The notes under the pieces: generated by a model
Told to the model about the DNA's origin: nothing
The model's input: the letters and a program-made list of their open reading frames with translations, nothing else
Database searches by the model: none
Part shown: piece after piece, positions 46,447 to 58,500 of the stretch
Layout of the letters: every line of letters starts with the position of its first letter
How positions within the stretch are numbered: the first letter of the stretch is position 1
Source: Triglochin maritima
Lineage: Eukaryota > Streptophyta > Magnoliopsida > Alismatales > Juncaginaceae
Assembly: GCA_963682175.1 (NCBI GenBank)
Contig: OY821786.1
Span: forward strand, 21,567,501-21,631,500
Length of the DNA stretch: 64,000 nt
Direction: 5' to 3'
Position numbers and translations under genes: made by a program

Positions 46447-47835
46447 GAGGGAGGTGTGTCGACTTTTGGTTTGTGCGAAGGCAAGTGGTAAAGAAAGGAG
46501 AGAAATGTTGGTTACACTAAACTACACTAAGATGCAAAAGGAAATGAAGAAAGCAATAAAACTAAACCCCATAAGGCGTAGAGAAATAATGTGAATATAA
46601 AGATGTGTGTGTGTGTGTGTGTTCAATTATGCTCCTCACAACATGTAGTGCATGAAATCATAAAACTAAATCCAACTTTGCCTCCACATTAAATAAGATA
46701 AGACTATATCATTAAAACATACAAGACAATAATTGGAATGAAGCTAAATGAACTCATGTATAGACTAGACCCTACTATGTCTCCACGTGAATTAAGATAA
46801 CACATTATCATTAAAACATACAAGACATTAACCAAGGTAAAGGCAACAAGAGTACATACACTACAAATTGTGTTTCCAATATAAATTCCATCCATATCCT
46901 CACCTTATCATTTCCCATAAAATAGGTCCACTAATCTAAGCATAAGCTAAGCTTCATTCAAGAGCATTAGCATATCAAATATAACTACTCCAAATGGGGA
47001 TGGAACTACTCACTAATCATTACACTACCTACATTAACAAAATGAGACATTATACTAAAAAGAAATTCAACTAAGCAAGAAAGGAACATTAAAGAAGCTA
47101 ATTGAAAGAAACATAAACTAAAGAAACATGCAAGAATTAAAAGACAAGATTAAAAGAAACTAGAATAATTATTTTATTAACAATGACTCACACTGAAGGT
47201 AGCATTCTTCTCCACCTTGAGTTTTGCTTCAAGGCTTACTCCTTAGTAGAGAGAATGCCACCAAGCAATGGGTGATTTACAATAGAAGGTGAAGAGTTCT
47301 ATTTATAGCCAAAGAAAAAGGCAATCCGGGACAATCCCCCGATGTGGGACTAAAAAAATACCAGAAATGGAGTAAATACACACTAATACGCGACCCACCA
47401 AAATCTTAGCGGATTTGGGCCAAAACAGACCACCAATTAGCAGTCTTGGACCGCCAATTGGCGGTCTTTATGGTCCGGATCACGCTAGATTTTATTCTGG
47501 GCTTTTCTGGATGTCTTTGTTGGTCTTTGATGCATCTACTTCACTTGTTGGAGCTCCAACCCGAATAGAATTGGCAAAATACTCCCCATGATGGTGTGGA
47601 GTTTTCTGTTTTGCTCTTTGGTCCTTCGGTCTTACGTTTAGGTCCTTCTCCCTTGCATCTTAGTCCCCATGTCTCATAATTAAGTCTTTTTTCCCTGCTT
47701 TCGGGTCCTTTCATGCTTCATCTCTTCAAACCTATTTATTTCTGAAATTCAAACAAAAAGCTCGTCACGTAGCATTGCTTAGGTGTAAGATAATGGATAT
47801 AAGATACAAATATAAGCATGAAATGATGTCAATCA
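46447..47835 (-). repeat. 3' LTR of E3, outer end truncated
   Basis: Joins flanking DNA at gttcatgagggaggtgtgtc; about 75 bases are missing compared with 52146. A (GT)n run at 46602-46621; palindromes at 47428 and 47449. Compared with the 5' LTR it also lacks about 110 bp around 46980 (present at 52755-52862). Confidence 0.85.
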
Positions 47836-49659
47836 AATACCCCCACACCTAAGTTTTTGCTAGTCTCGAGCAAAACAAAGAAAGAGAAAAACAAACGAGA
47901 AACAAGAAATCGTAACTCACTTTTGTAGGAATCACGGTTGCACTTAGCACGTGCAACAAGCCGTTAATCCTCTTTGTTGCCAAGGAGGAGGAGTGTTGTC
48001 TCCTGAGGGTTTTCAGCGGATATACCCACAAAATTCGAACAAGATGCATTATTCAATCTAGACACTCGACTCGTTGGACAAATTTTATCGATCATTGGAC
48101 GTGGTAATTAGTCCACACACCTAGCCTAATGAATCATTCGTGGAAGTTAAATAAGGAATTAAGTGAAAGACATGGACAACCTCAACATCCTCAAGTGATA
48201 CAAAGTGTAAAGTCCATTAAGGTTCTTATTTGCATTACCATTTTTTTTCTTTTTGTTTCTTCTCATTTTTTTCTTTTGTTTTTATTAGTTTGAGCTTCAT
48301 TCTCCCAGGGTCAGGTTTCGTGCATCATTGCCTATGAGGACTTACACTATCACGTACACCTTTCCCCAAATCTCGACATTGGGCACTCCCTACTACCCGT
48401 GTAACGAGAGTTCGGTCGGCGCATTCCAAGTCAGATGACTCGAAAGTACCACGCACAAAGTCCCCTCAGACCTACTTTCCCGAGTGATAGGAGCCGTGCG
48501 AGAAGAGAGAACACATACTCACTTATTTCTTATCTACACATGAACCAAAACCCCTACACTTAATGTCTCACAAAAAGATTTAAAGGGTCCTTGACCACAA
48601 CAAACTCCCTTAATTTAACAGACACGAATTATTGACTCACTAGGTTCAGGGTGGACTTCTTTAAATGTTTGAGCACTGAAACCCTATGATTACTCACCCC
48701 CAAGGGAAAACTAGGGTGCATCCTAACGACTCGATAAATCTTAAAGCCACTATACTAGATATCCTAATGCATCAAGTTCAAGACAATTTTGGGCATTTTC
48801 TTTTTACTTTGCCTCTCAACGGTTTTGCACATGCTAAACACACACAAAACCCACAAAACATTTTCTTTCGCAAACACATGAAGATTTTGAAAGAAATGTG
48901 AAAAATTTGAAGCACTAGGAAAGCAAAAGAAGACAAGTCACCCAAGGATTATGGCAAGCAGATATATCGATATTAAATGCAGCACACTAACATGACCCTA
49001 ACAATGCACACAAAAGAAAACAAAAATCAAAGGAAAAGACTCGACTGTGTACACACGTAAAAACACCCCCCCACACACCTACTTCATGCATTGTCCTCAA
49101 TGAATGTGAGCATGAAACTACATGGATTTATGCATGAAAAAGAAAATATCTCACCAACATGAAGCGCAGAAGGAAGTTCGTGGTTATGTTGATGGACACA
49201 ACCAAAATTCCCCTCAAAACCTGTGAGATACTTAAAAAGGGAGACAAAATACGTGAAAGAAAAGGGGCCCAAATACAGTAGGGTTGGAGCCCACAACAAT
49301 CGATGCTCACTCAAGGAGTCTTTTATTGTACTTCTTTTTTTCTTTTTCTTTTTTGAATATAACTATGTACAAACATAAGTTCTCATCTTCATTTGTCAAA
49401 AGACATCAAATGGGAACCTCTAAAGTTGGTCAATGCACTTGGAAAGGGCACATGACACCACGTGGGGCCACAATACTCATGTGTGGGGCCCCTTCACAAA
49501 TAGCACAAGATGAAATGAGATGTTCATGAATTGGACGCAAAGGCGTCTCATTCAAACGATCAAACTGAAAGAGCTTGAACCTCTCAAGAGTTTGGGAAAT
49601 AAGGGGCAACGGAAGAAGAGTTTCTCCCGTTGCGCTGTTGAAGTTATGATCGTCAATCC
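47836..49659 (-). other. 3' noncoding region of E3
   Basis: Reversed purine tract aatacccccacacct at 47836-47850. The site ggttgcacttagcacgtgcaac at 47936-47957 shows the uninterrupted form of the E1 insertion site. Hairpin stems lie at 47969-47988. The landmark tgcattgtcctcaatg is at about 49087. No gene. Confidence 0.65.
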
Positions 49660-50907
49660 AAACTCTCCAACCAAGAGGCTAGTGCGTCAGAACGAGGTCA
49701 AGAACCTCATTAGGTATGTCCGACACACCAGGCGAACAAAAAGTGGGTCTCATACCCAAGGTATCCTCCAAGGAACTCTTAATACCCTCATGAGCAATGT
49801 AGTTGTTTGATGTTCCATCATTTCCAAGATGATCAAGAACAACAGTGAGAGGCAAACTCTCATCAGGTTGTTTGAAATTGAGGGTACTAGGGAGCTCTTG
49901 CTCCACCAGATGTGAGTCCTTAAGAGGTACAACATGAAGATCATGTGGCTCAAGGGTCACGGGACAAAAATATAAGGCGCAATCCTATGCCGACTCATTA
50001 TGAATTTGGTCCTTGTTTTTTCTCAATTTGAATCGAATCCTCCACTAAGTGATCGTGAATTGAAACCCCAAGTCCTTCAGACTGACTAGGAGTTTGACTT
50101 TGAAAGATTGTGCTTTGCATTTGTGGATGTGGTGGTGGTTCGATATCAAAAGATGAATCCTCATGTTGACAAGAAAAGTTACTCTTATCACGTTCACGTA
50201 ATTGCTGCGACATTTGACTCACTTGCAGTGCCATATTCCGTATGGACTGTTGAGTGGTTTCCATGAACGTAAGGAAAGTTTGTTTCAAGGAATGAGGTAT
50301 GCGGTCAACTATGAGGTCCAAGTCAGAGGTTGGGAAATTTTGGGGTTGGGTGTTGATGGGCTGAGAATGAGTCCAATGATTTGAAGTGGGGTGTTGGTAG
50401 AATTCAGGGTATTCGGGAGGAGGATATTGGGGTGAAAATGAAGTATAAGAATTTGGATATGAATTGTCTCCCCATGAATCCATCCCTCTCGGGTTGTACG
50501 CGGATGCGTAATGGTCATATTGAGCGTTTTGGGAAAATCTATGCTCATACTCAGGCTCTGGGGGAACATAGGACATTCACCGATAACATGACCACTCAAC
50601 CCACAACAATCGCACGATACGGCTACTAGAGCCACCGGTGCACTCATGTTGTCAACCGTACACATGAAAGAGGCCAAAGTTTCTTGCAATGTCTCAGTTT
50701 GATGACCAACATGTTATCCGACGTAACTTGATGAGGATCTAGCAGTCGGTGCCTCTGTCATATCACCCCTAGATGAAGATTGCTCAGTCACACAATGAAG
50801 ATTATCCCAACCATACGGGTGTTCGTCTGAGCCACCCCAGGTTGCATGGGTTCGGAATCCCAGGAAGAATTGTCATGGTCACAACAATGATATGGATGGT
50901 CGCCCAT
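49660..50907 (-). pseudogene. Shortened gag pseudogene of E3
   Basis: Homologous to the 435-codon ORF of E1. From ATG at 50907 (GDHPYHCCDHDNSSWDSEP) the frame breaks early. 50689-50309 carries the zinc knuckle CDCCGLSGHVIGEC. 50576-49998 has YNPRGMDSWGDNSYPNSY and SSFDIEPPPHPQMQSTIFQ. 49960-49679 has TLEPHDLHVVPLKDSHLVEQ. The stop codon of E1 is absent at the equivalent position. Frameshifts make it inactive. Confidence 0.75.
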
Positions 50908-51050
50908 GTAACCATCCATCTCAACAAACAACTCTCGAGTCGACCACTCTCACCACCATGAGGTCGACCACATGGTCCCAACAATGATATGGATGGTCGC
51001 CCATGTAACCATCCATCTGAACAAACAACTCTCGAGTCGACCACTCTCAC
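50874..51050 (-). repeat. 97-bp tandem duplication spanning the E3 gag start
   Basis: acaatgatatggatggtcgc and following bases recur 97 bp later (50884 and 50981), so two potential start codons (50907 and 51004) are present. As 97 is not a multiple of three, the second is out of frame with the first. Confidence 0.85.
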
Positions 51051-52120
51051 CAGGCTAAGCTCGCAAAAAAGTGCTCGACTCGACCCTAAAATGCTAACAG
51101 AGAGTGTAAAGGGGAGGAGACTATAACGTAGAAGAAGGTGAGAAGAAGATGACTCAGATGAGAAGGGAAGAATCCCTAAATTTAGCATGGGTAATGGGAT
51201 CAGGTAGAAGCCTATTTAGCAAGCACAGCTCAAACAATGTAAGGCAATGGGTCCTTAGGCTAGAAGACGCCTAACTTCGCGGTCACTAACCACGCCTCAC
51301 CTTCCTACAACGAAGACCACAATGCCCAGCAAGTGATACCAGATCCGGAGATCCAGTAACTCCTACTATCGACAAGGTAGGCAACATCGATCAGGCCATG
51401 ACGGTCTCAACTAGATAACTCTCCTAGTGCATCCGAAATTCTAGGGACAATGTCTACTTGCTTTTAGTTAAGGCTAGATTAAGAGTGATTTTTGGGACAA
51501 AGGAAAGAGAAATGAAATCCCCCACCTTATCTTTTACAGGACAGCCCCTCCTTAGTAGCGTTTTGATCCTAAATCTAGCAATCAACGCTCCAATCAAACG
51601 CTCAACTCACTCTTGTCCTGATGCAATTCCCACTAACTAATGCATGGGCATACAAGATGCATGAGTAAGTATAGGAAATGCGTACCTCACGCCAGCGCTC
51701 AGCAACTGGAAATAAAGCTAAAAGAAAAGACAACTACGTGCCTAAGTCAAGTACCTGATGCGTGACCTAAACAAGTAAGAATGTCTAATCTTTTGCTTTG
51801 GATGTTAAGGCCAAGTTGATTAATGCGGATTGGTTTAATGATCTGGGGGCAAACTAGAAGTCACAGCATGCAAAATAGGGCTCCCAGATAACTACAATGA
51901 AAGAATCAACTACCAGAAGAAAACTGAGAGCAAGAAACGCTCACCAGGCCGCCAATTGGCGGTCCCAGACCGCTGATTGGCGGTCCCTGTTGAAGCTTTT
52001 GTGCTCCAACTCCTCCAGTATCCTCCCCGTTAGCTCTAGGATCCCTGAAACTAAGAAAAAACTACAAACAAAAAATTAAAACCACTCGAATCGTCAAAAC
52101 CAAGGTCTGGACAGAGCACC
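51051..52120 (-). other. 5' leader of E3
   Basis: Conserved GC-rich block at about 51230-51450; palindromes at 51948-51965 and 51969-51986. Confidence 0.65.
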
Positions 52121-52138
52121 TCCCCGGCAACAGCGCCA
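52121..52138 (-). promoter_or_regulatory. tRNA-Asp primer binding site of E3
   Basis: tccccggcaacagcgcca; the complement is tggcgctgttgccgggga, a single change from the canonical site. Confidence 0.85.
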
Positions 52139-52145
52139 AAAACTT

Positions 52146-53705
52146 GATAGAACATTTTATAATTTAAACCGCAAGTGCACGACCGCGTTGAAGCGGTGGC
52201 AAATACGGGTCGATCCACAGGGAGGTGTGTCGACTTTTGGTTTGTGCGAAGGCGAGTGGTAGAGAAAGGAGAGAAAGGTTGGTTACACTAAACTACACTA
52301 AGATGCAAAAGGAAATGAAGATAAGCGATAAAACTAAACCCCATAGGGGGTAGAGAAATAATGTGAATATATAGATGTGTGTGTGTGTGTGTTCAATTAT
52401 GCTCCTCACAACATGTAGTGCATGAAATCATAAAACTAAATCCAACTTTGCCTCCACATGAAATAAGATAAGACTATATCATTAAAACATAAAGGACAAT
52501 AATTGGAATGAAGCTAAATGAACTCATGTATAAATACTAGACCCTACTATGTCTCCACATGAATTAAGATAACACATTATAATTAAAACATACAAGACAT
52601 TAACCAAGGTAAAGGCAACAAGAGTACATACACTACAAATTGTGTTTCCAATATAAATTTCATCCATATCCTCACCTTATCATTCCCCATAAAATTAGTC
52701 CACTAATCTAAGCATAAGCTAAGCTTCATTCAAGAGCATTAGCATATCAAATATAAGAATAAAATCCCATTAGATGGTTATGGAAATCATATAAGGCTCA
52801 AAGGATTAAGATAACACACACCTAATACACTACATGATCATATCACATATTTCTCCACCCCCCAAATGGGGATGGAACTACTCACTAATCATTACACTAC
52901 CTACATTAACAAAATGAAACATTATACTGAAAAGAAATTCAACTAAGAAAGAAAGTAACATTAAAGAAGCTAATTGAAAGAAACATAAACTAAAGAAACA
53001 TGCAAGAATTAAAAGACAAGATTAAAAGAAACTAGAATAATTATTTTATTAACAATGACTCACATTGAAGGTAGCATTCTTCTCCACCTTGAGTTTTGCT
53101 TCAAGACTTACTCCTTAGTAGAGAGAATTCCACCAAGCAATGGGTGATTTACAATAGAATGTGAAGAGTTCTATTTATAGCCAAAGAAAAAGGCAATCCG
53201 GGACAATCCCTCGATGTGGGACTAAAAAAATACCAGAAATGGACTAAATACACACTAATACGCGACCCACCAAAATCTTAGCGGATTTGGGCCAAAACAG
53301 ACCACCAATTAGCAGTCTTGGACCGCCAATTGGCGGTCTTTTTGGTCCGGATCACGTTAGATTTTATTCTGGGCTTTTCTGGATGTCTTTGTTGGTCTTT
53401 GATGCATCTACTTCACTTGTTGGAGCTCCGACCCGAATAGAATTGTCAAATACTCCATATGATGGTGTGGAGTTTTCTGTTTTGCTCTTTGGTCCTTCGG
53501 TCTTACGTTCACGTCCTTCTCCCTTGCATCTTAGTCCCCAGGTCTCACAATTAAGTATTTTTCCCCTGCTTTTGGGTCCTTTCATGCTTCATCTCTTCAA
53601 ACCTATTTATTTCTTAAATTCAAACATAAAACTCGTCTCGTAGCATTGCTTAGGTGTAAGATAATGGATATAAGATACAAATATAAGATGAAATGATATC
53701 AATCA
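52146..53705 (-). repeat. 5' LTR of E3
   Basis: Starts tgatagaac, ends gatatcaatca. (GT)n run at 52376-52391; palindromes at 53300 and 53321; reversed TATA near 53175. Confidence 0.85.
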
Positions 53706-54920
53706 ATGACAATAGTAATTATGTAAATGTTGAAATGAAGATCTCGTGGACGATGAATATGACATGGAAGAAGCTGAACATGTGGATGTACCAGATTGTC
53801 TTTCGAAACTTGTAAGTGATGTTGAGAGCCGTTGTATGCATGTAAGGTGTAAAAAGTTCACAAAGTTGTCGACTTGTCATTCTTAGTTTCCTTTTTTTCT
53901 TTTGAAAATCATGAATGGTTGGAGCAATCCTGATGGTTAATAATTTTTTGTTCCTTGTAGAAAAATTCCTTAAGGAACAACATCAATCACAGTTGCAAGA
54001 AGATGAACCACAAGACATGATCAAAAACCTTCACCAACAAAACAAAACAAAACCTTATGTAAGTTTTAGTGTTGTTTCATTGTTTTGATTTTTGTGTTTG
54101 AATTCGTATTTAGAAAAATGTCATTTAACTTATTAATGGTTTGAATCTTTAGATAAATATTGATTGCCTCCTAATTTAGAATTTTCCACTTTTGATTAAA
54201 TAATTAGATGGATTAAAGGACATCAGGAGACTTCTCACTAAAATTAAAAAGATGGCTCTTTGTTATATGAACAAACCAGAAATTCTAAGTTTGAACTTTT
54301 TAAAAGAAGAAATTAAGTCTTATGTTTATATTTTGATAACTATTACATGTTCGAAATGTTATAGGTTGAGATACAAGAATTAGCCAACCAAAAAAATTAA
54401 CACAACAGACATTGACCCAAGTGTGAGGTGAGTGTTCAAAGTCAGCCTCAGGATATCATCGAGGACGAGGCGATAGAAGGAATCTTAGGAAAAAAGAAGA
54501 CATATTAGCTGTGAGGTGCTGGCCTTGGAGCCTACAAGATAGCCAAGACGTCCACCGGTCGACATAGCAGTGTTCATCGAGCATCTTCGAACCAAGTTTT
54601 CGCAATCCGTATTGCTTCTAAGTGTCTACTTAACTTCGTAGGTTTATTTTACATGTACAATATATGTAAAAAATATTAAAATGCAGCATAAGAGGATTAC
54701 GAGAAGTTGAAGGCTCAAGTCGCTAAGTTGATGGCGGCCCAGTTTAGAGGAGATCAGGTATATGTATGATAAATTTGGTTTCTCTAATTTTCTAAAATAA
54801 TATATGTTTGGTATTTTCCAACTAATCAAAATCTATTTTTTTATAGAGTGTTGACATCGATACATCTTCCCATCATGACGACGACCCATCGACGGGTCCT
54901 ACTTCTTTTGAGCTTTAGTT
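53706..54920 (+). pseudogene. CACTA gene tail (Transposase_24-like)
   Basis: Short coding blocks separated by AT-rich introns. They include DDEYDMEEAEHVDVPDCLSK near 53740-53810, SQPQDIIEDEAIEG near 54440, EKLKAQVAKLMAAQFRGDQ near 54690-54758, and a final exon SVDIDTSSHHDDDPSTGPTS ending in a stop at about 54920. The coiled segment followed by an acidic exon resembles the C-terminus of plant En/Spm proteins. E3 inserted just upstream, so the 5' part is gone. Confidence 0.45.
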
Positions 54921-55139
54921 GGTACAATTTTGATGGTTTTATCTTTCTATTTTGTGTGACTTATGAATATATGTGAATATTGTATGTAAATAATATATAG
55001 ACTTGTGAATAATTTATTTTCTTTGTATGACTTACAAATTTTTAATCAATATCATTGTGAATCTATGTCAATGAACTCGTGCCAATTGAAATGGACTTTT
55101 ATTGTACGTTGTATAAACCCCATATGGGTTATGAATGTT
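54921..55139. other. AT-rich 3' flank of the CACTA gene
   Basis: No gene seen. Confidence 0.4.
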
Positions 55140-55474
55140 GACTAAGACATTTTTCTATAGCAGATGCTACTATTCCTGATGGAAATTTTGTCAGAATAGT
55201 AACATTAAGATTTCGTGCTGACGGACAAAAACAACAAGTTCTGCTATCGACAGAATGTCCATCGACGAAGGAGTATTGTGCACCTTGTTTCAGTGCGAAA
55301 CGTTAGACGGACCGACAAATTTTCTGTCGGTACTGTTCTTGAATTGCGACGGGTTACTTCCGGCAGACCAATTTCGACGGAATTACCAACAACACCAACC
55401 AATGCCGACAGAAGTGACCTTTTTTGCCAAACGAAACCGTCCGTCGCTAAGAGCTATATTTGTAGTAGTAGAGT
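55140..55474 (+). repeat. CACTA subterminal region and right terminus
   Basis: Repeated gacgga, tccgtc, cgacag and ctgtcg units surround ccgtcgctaagagctatatttgtagtag (about 55440-55470), whose final part resembles a CTACTACAAATATAG terminus. The two open frames here (55215-55520) are not coding. Confidence 0.55.
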
Positions 55475-56190
55475 GGTGATGCCAAGTGTGGGTATAGGAT
55501 TGAGATTAGGATATGGTTGACGTACGTGGGAAACTTCATGTACGTAAAAAAATGGATTGCTGCATGTGCTTGTGCCCCTTTATTTCCTCTATTTTTATTA
55601 GTTATGATTCATAAAAGTGAGCTTTTGTCTATCAGAGTTTGATTATCAGATGGCAACATCTTAACATCCGTGATTTGTTGCTAATGGGATCCTGACCTAA
55701 ATGTTCAAGTTGTGGGGTGATATCCAAAGGAGAAGGATTCGTATCTTGCTCAGATAATCTGACGCTTTGGCCGTGTCGGATGCGGATCGCAATCAACCTA
55801 TAATTAAATACTTACCATCTCTCAAAACACCTATGTGACCTCTTAATAGTAACACATGGTGTTGGTTATTTTGTTTATTTAATTACTTTTGAGAAATCGC
55901 AAGTTGAGATATTGTAATTGAAAATAGAAACCAATTAATGAACTTTAGATAACTTTGCACTTATCTCGAACCAAAAACAAATCAAGCTTATTCAGATATA
56001 TATGAACTCAAACATTAGATAAAGCAAGAGCTTATATCCCACAATTGCGATTAGTTTATTGTACTGACATGAGAATTGTGTAACATCCAACGTACACTTA
56101 TTCGAAATAGACATCATATGACAAAACCAGTACGTTTTATTTGAGATATGGCATGAAAAACCTCAATTAATTAATGTTGTTTTCTGAATT
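55475..56190. other. Unassigned AT-rich DNA
   Basis: No gene, terminus or familiar repeat recognised. Confidence 0.4.
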
Positions 56191-56760
56191 CATTTATAAT
56201 TTATAACATTTCCTGCGGGAAAGATTAGATGCTTTACGAGAACTGGGTGAGACGAGCTCTCAGGGTTTTATCACTTGGGCAATTTCTGCAGACGATCCGA
56301 TCGGGACACTTATGGGCGACAGCCACGGATGTGTGACGATGTAGTCTAGCTAGTCTTGTGACCCCCACAAACATGTACAGACCGCGCGAGATGCCATCCC
56401 AAGCAAAGATTGAAGATAGATCACAGGTTGAGCAAAATGTTCGACAAGATCAGGAGATGAAGATGATGAGAAATGAGCTAGCGGAAGCTAAAAACAAGCT
56501 CACAAACATGCAATCGACCATCAACTTTTTGATGGCGAAAGTGGGTTCTATGGATCATGTTTTTTAATTGCAATTTAATAAGTTGGATTACATTTAATAA
56601 GTTAGTTTATACAAATTATAAATGTATAATTTTTCAATCGTGTAAGATATTAATATAACATCTATTTGCACACCGCCACCGCCACCGCCGCTAAGACAAG
56701 ATGACGATCATAGACCACCGGGCAGAGCAAGCACCGGAGGTTTGGCAGCGTAGTTTTGTT
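56191..56760 (+). pseudogene. Second CACTA gene tail with coiled coil
   Basis: Near 56400-56564 the frame gives QAKIEDRSQVEQNVRQDQEM...LAEAKNKLTNMQSTINFL, a Gln/Lys/Glu-rich coiled coil, ending in a stop. After an AT-rich intron-like stretch, 56671-56754 reads TPPPPPPPLRQDDDHRPPGR to a stop. The coiled coil followed by a short proline-rich exon is typical of plant Ptta/En/Spm transposase C-termini. Confidence 0.5.
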
Positions 56761-57010
56761 GGTTGTCTACTTTTACCATTATAAAACTTAGTTTTGTACT
56801 TTATGAATTTAATACTTCAATTTTAATATAGTTATAACGTTTGGTTGCACTTGTTTATTGTTTGAATGCATGTTTTGTTGTAGATGAATGCATATATGAC
56901 TTTTGTAGATATATGGTTGTGGATGAATGAATGAATGTGTTGTGGATGAAATATGAAAAATGTTGGAGTTTTTCAATAGGGAAATTGGAACCCAGAAGAA
57001 CAAATAGATT
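56761..57010 (+). other. 3' flank with TGGATGAATG-type repeats
   Basis: tagatgaatgca, tggttgtggatgaatgaatg and tgttgtggatgaaatatg between 56881 and 56958 parallel the tract at 23105-23200. Confidence 0.55.
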
Positions 57011-57406
57011 TTTTCGGGTTATGGACAAGACTTGCACTGACGGTACCTATCCATTGGTGTAAATTTTGACATTTGTAGGGTAACGTACATCGACGGTACC
57101 TATCCGTCTCCATCCATCGAGCAGCTATTAGTCGGACACGAACGCATGTTTTCGTCGGTGTAGAGCACCGAGGGATATCCGTCAGTGCTCTTTGATCTGA
57201 GGAAAAAAGGTGGATTTTTTTGGTGGAAATTTTGCACTAAAAGTTACACTGACATCCTTTGTCCGTCAGAACTTTTGTCATTGTAATGAAACACCGATGC
57301 AAAATACATTGACGGTGGGTATATCGGTTAGTGTTTACCTACACCGACGGATGATGACATACGGCGATGGATGGAGGTCGTCGATGAAACCATGTTTGTT
57401 GTAGTG
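57011..57406 (+). repeat. CACTA subterminal array and right terminus
   Basis: Units such as tgacggtacctatcc, catcgacggtacctatccgt and acaccgacgg lead to catgtttgttgtagtg at 57391-57406; the complement CACTACAACAAACATG is a clear CACTA end. The following bases tat are the expected 3-bp flank. It lies inside a copia gag relic. Confidence 0.75.
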
Positions 57407-57825
57407 TATGTTCTCATCATATTGCATAGTGAAAAGTTCATATTTATGCATGAGAAGGCTAATTCTTTTATCTTTTGTTCTAGTATCTCCCTCATGATGC
57501 ATTTGTATGTACTCTATTCCATATGTCATATGCACTCTTACAACCTCTAATCCGGTTATATTCTCCCTCATTTAAGCCATAATAACGAACATTCATGATA
57601 TTATCTGAGGCTATCACGGCTTCTTTCATTTTGCCTCTAGTCAAGGTGGTTAATTCATCTTCCTTTGGGGTGTGAATGAATTTGAAGGAAGTTCAAATAC
57701 TTAAATCACTAGATTGTAAGAATATTCTCATTCCATTCTTTCGATAATTATAGTTTGATCCATCTAGCAAACGTATTCTAGATGTGGATGAACTCTCACA
57801 ATGATTAGATGATGAAGATGTCATC
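57407..57825 (-). pseudogene. Sirevirus/copia gag N-terminal fragment
   Basis: From ATG at 57825: MTSSSSNHCESSSTSRIRLL, DGSNYNYRKNGMRIFLQSSD, a stop, then VIASDNIMNVRYYGLNEGEYNRI, CKSAYDIWNRVHTNASW and KRISLLMHKYELFTMQYDENI. These match the usual order of copia Gag motifs (DGxNYxxWkxRM, aLxxxeyxri, yElFkMxxxEsI). The reading stops where the CACTA terminus begins at 57406, so the rest was displaced. Frameshifts present. Confidence 0.6.
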
Positions 57826-58500
57826 CTAAACTATGATGAAGATGTCTCACTAATTTAATCTCTAAAACTATGTGTAGTGGAAATAAACAAACAAGAGAAA
57901 GACAATCAAATCATAGGAAGATCGGAAATTTTTATAAAGGTTCAATACCCCAACTAGGTCTTAATCCTCTATTACACACTCTGCTCAATTACCATGACCC
58001 CGCGCACGACTTCATTAATCTGATCTCCATTTCGTGTTAAATCTACCATTTCACAAATTTAGACTCAAGAACCTAGGTGGACCGAAACTTGTCTAACGGT
58101 CGACCTGGACCCAAATTTGGATTGTAACTAGTTTGAAATTCGTTCAATTGTGTTACTCTTAATGGTCGCCCAATTTGACTATGTCACTTTCGAATACCAA
58201 ACAAAACCCTGAACAATCAACCAATTATTCTTTCACGTTCGACTATTGCCCTGTGCAAAAACAATCCATTTGCTTATTTTTCTGTCTAGCCATTCACTCA
58301 AGTTTGAGAAAATGGATAAATAGAATTGCCCAAGTGGTCAACCTTTTGGCACCCAGTTGGCAATTCACTTTTGTTATCTTTTATTGATTCCTTCATTATC
58401 TCTTGTCTTTTACCCCAACGGCTATATTTTCTCTTAGCCTATTTAAAAGAGAGGTTTAGACCATAATTAAATAATCCCTTACAATCCTAAGCTCTCATAC
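57826..58500 (-). repeat. Copia leader/LTR-like remnant
   Basis: atgtgtagtggaaataaacaaacaagag and tttttataaaggttcaatacccc resemble the copia sequence at 23690-23765 (tgtgtagcggaagca, tttttacagaggttcggcc). Degenerate ggtcgacc motifs follow. It lies directly upstream of the gag start, as expected for a minus-strand copia element. Confidence 0.5.

Larger units (their letters stand above)
46447..53705 (-). mobile_element. E3: gag-only Athila-like element
   Basis: Truncated 3' LTR (46447-47835), purine tract (47836-47850), 3' tract, broken gag-only ORF, leader, primer site (52121-52138) and full 5' LTR (52146-53705). Same coding type as E1. Target duplication not testable because the outer end of the 3' LTR is missing. 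Confidence 0.85.

Noticed and set aside
49284..49529. Small plus-strand frames in the E3 3' tract (also 6506-6760 and 11976-12212)
   Set aside because: They recur only because the noncoding tract is repeated; frames are not kept between copies.
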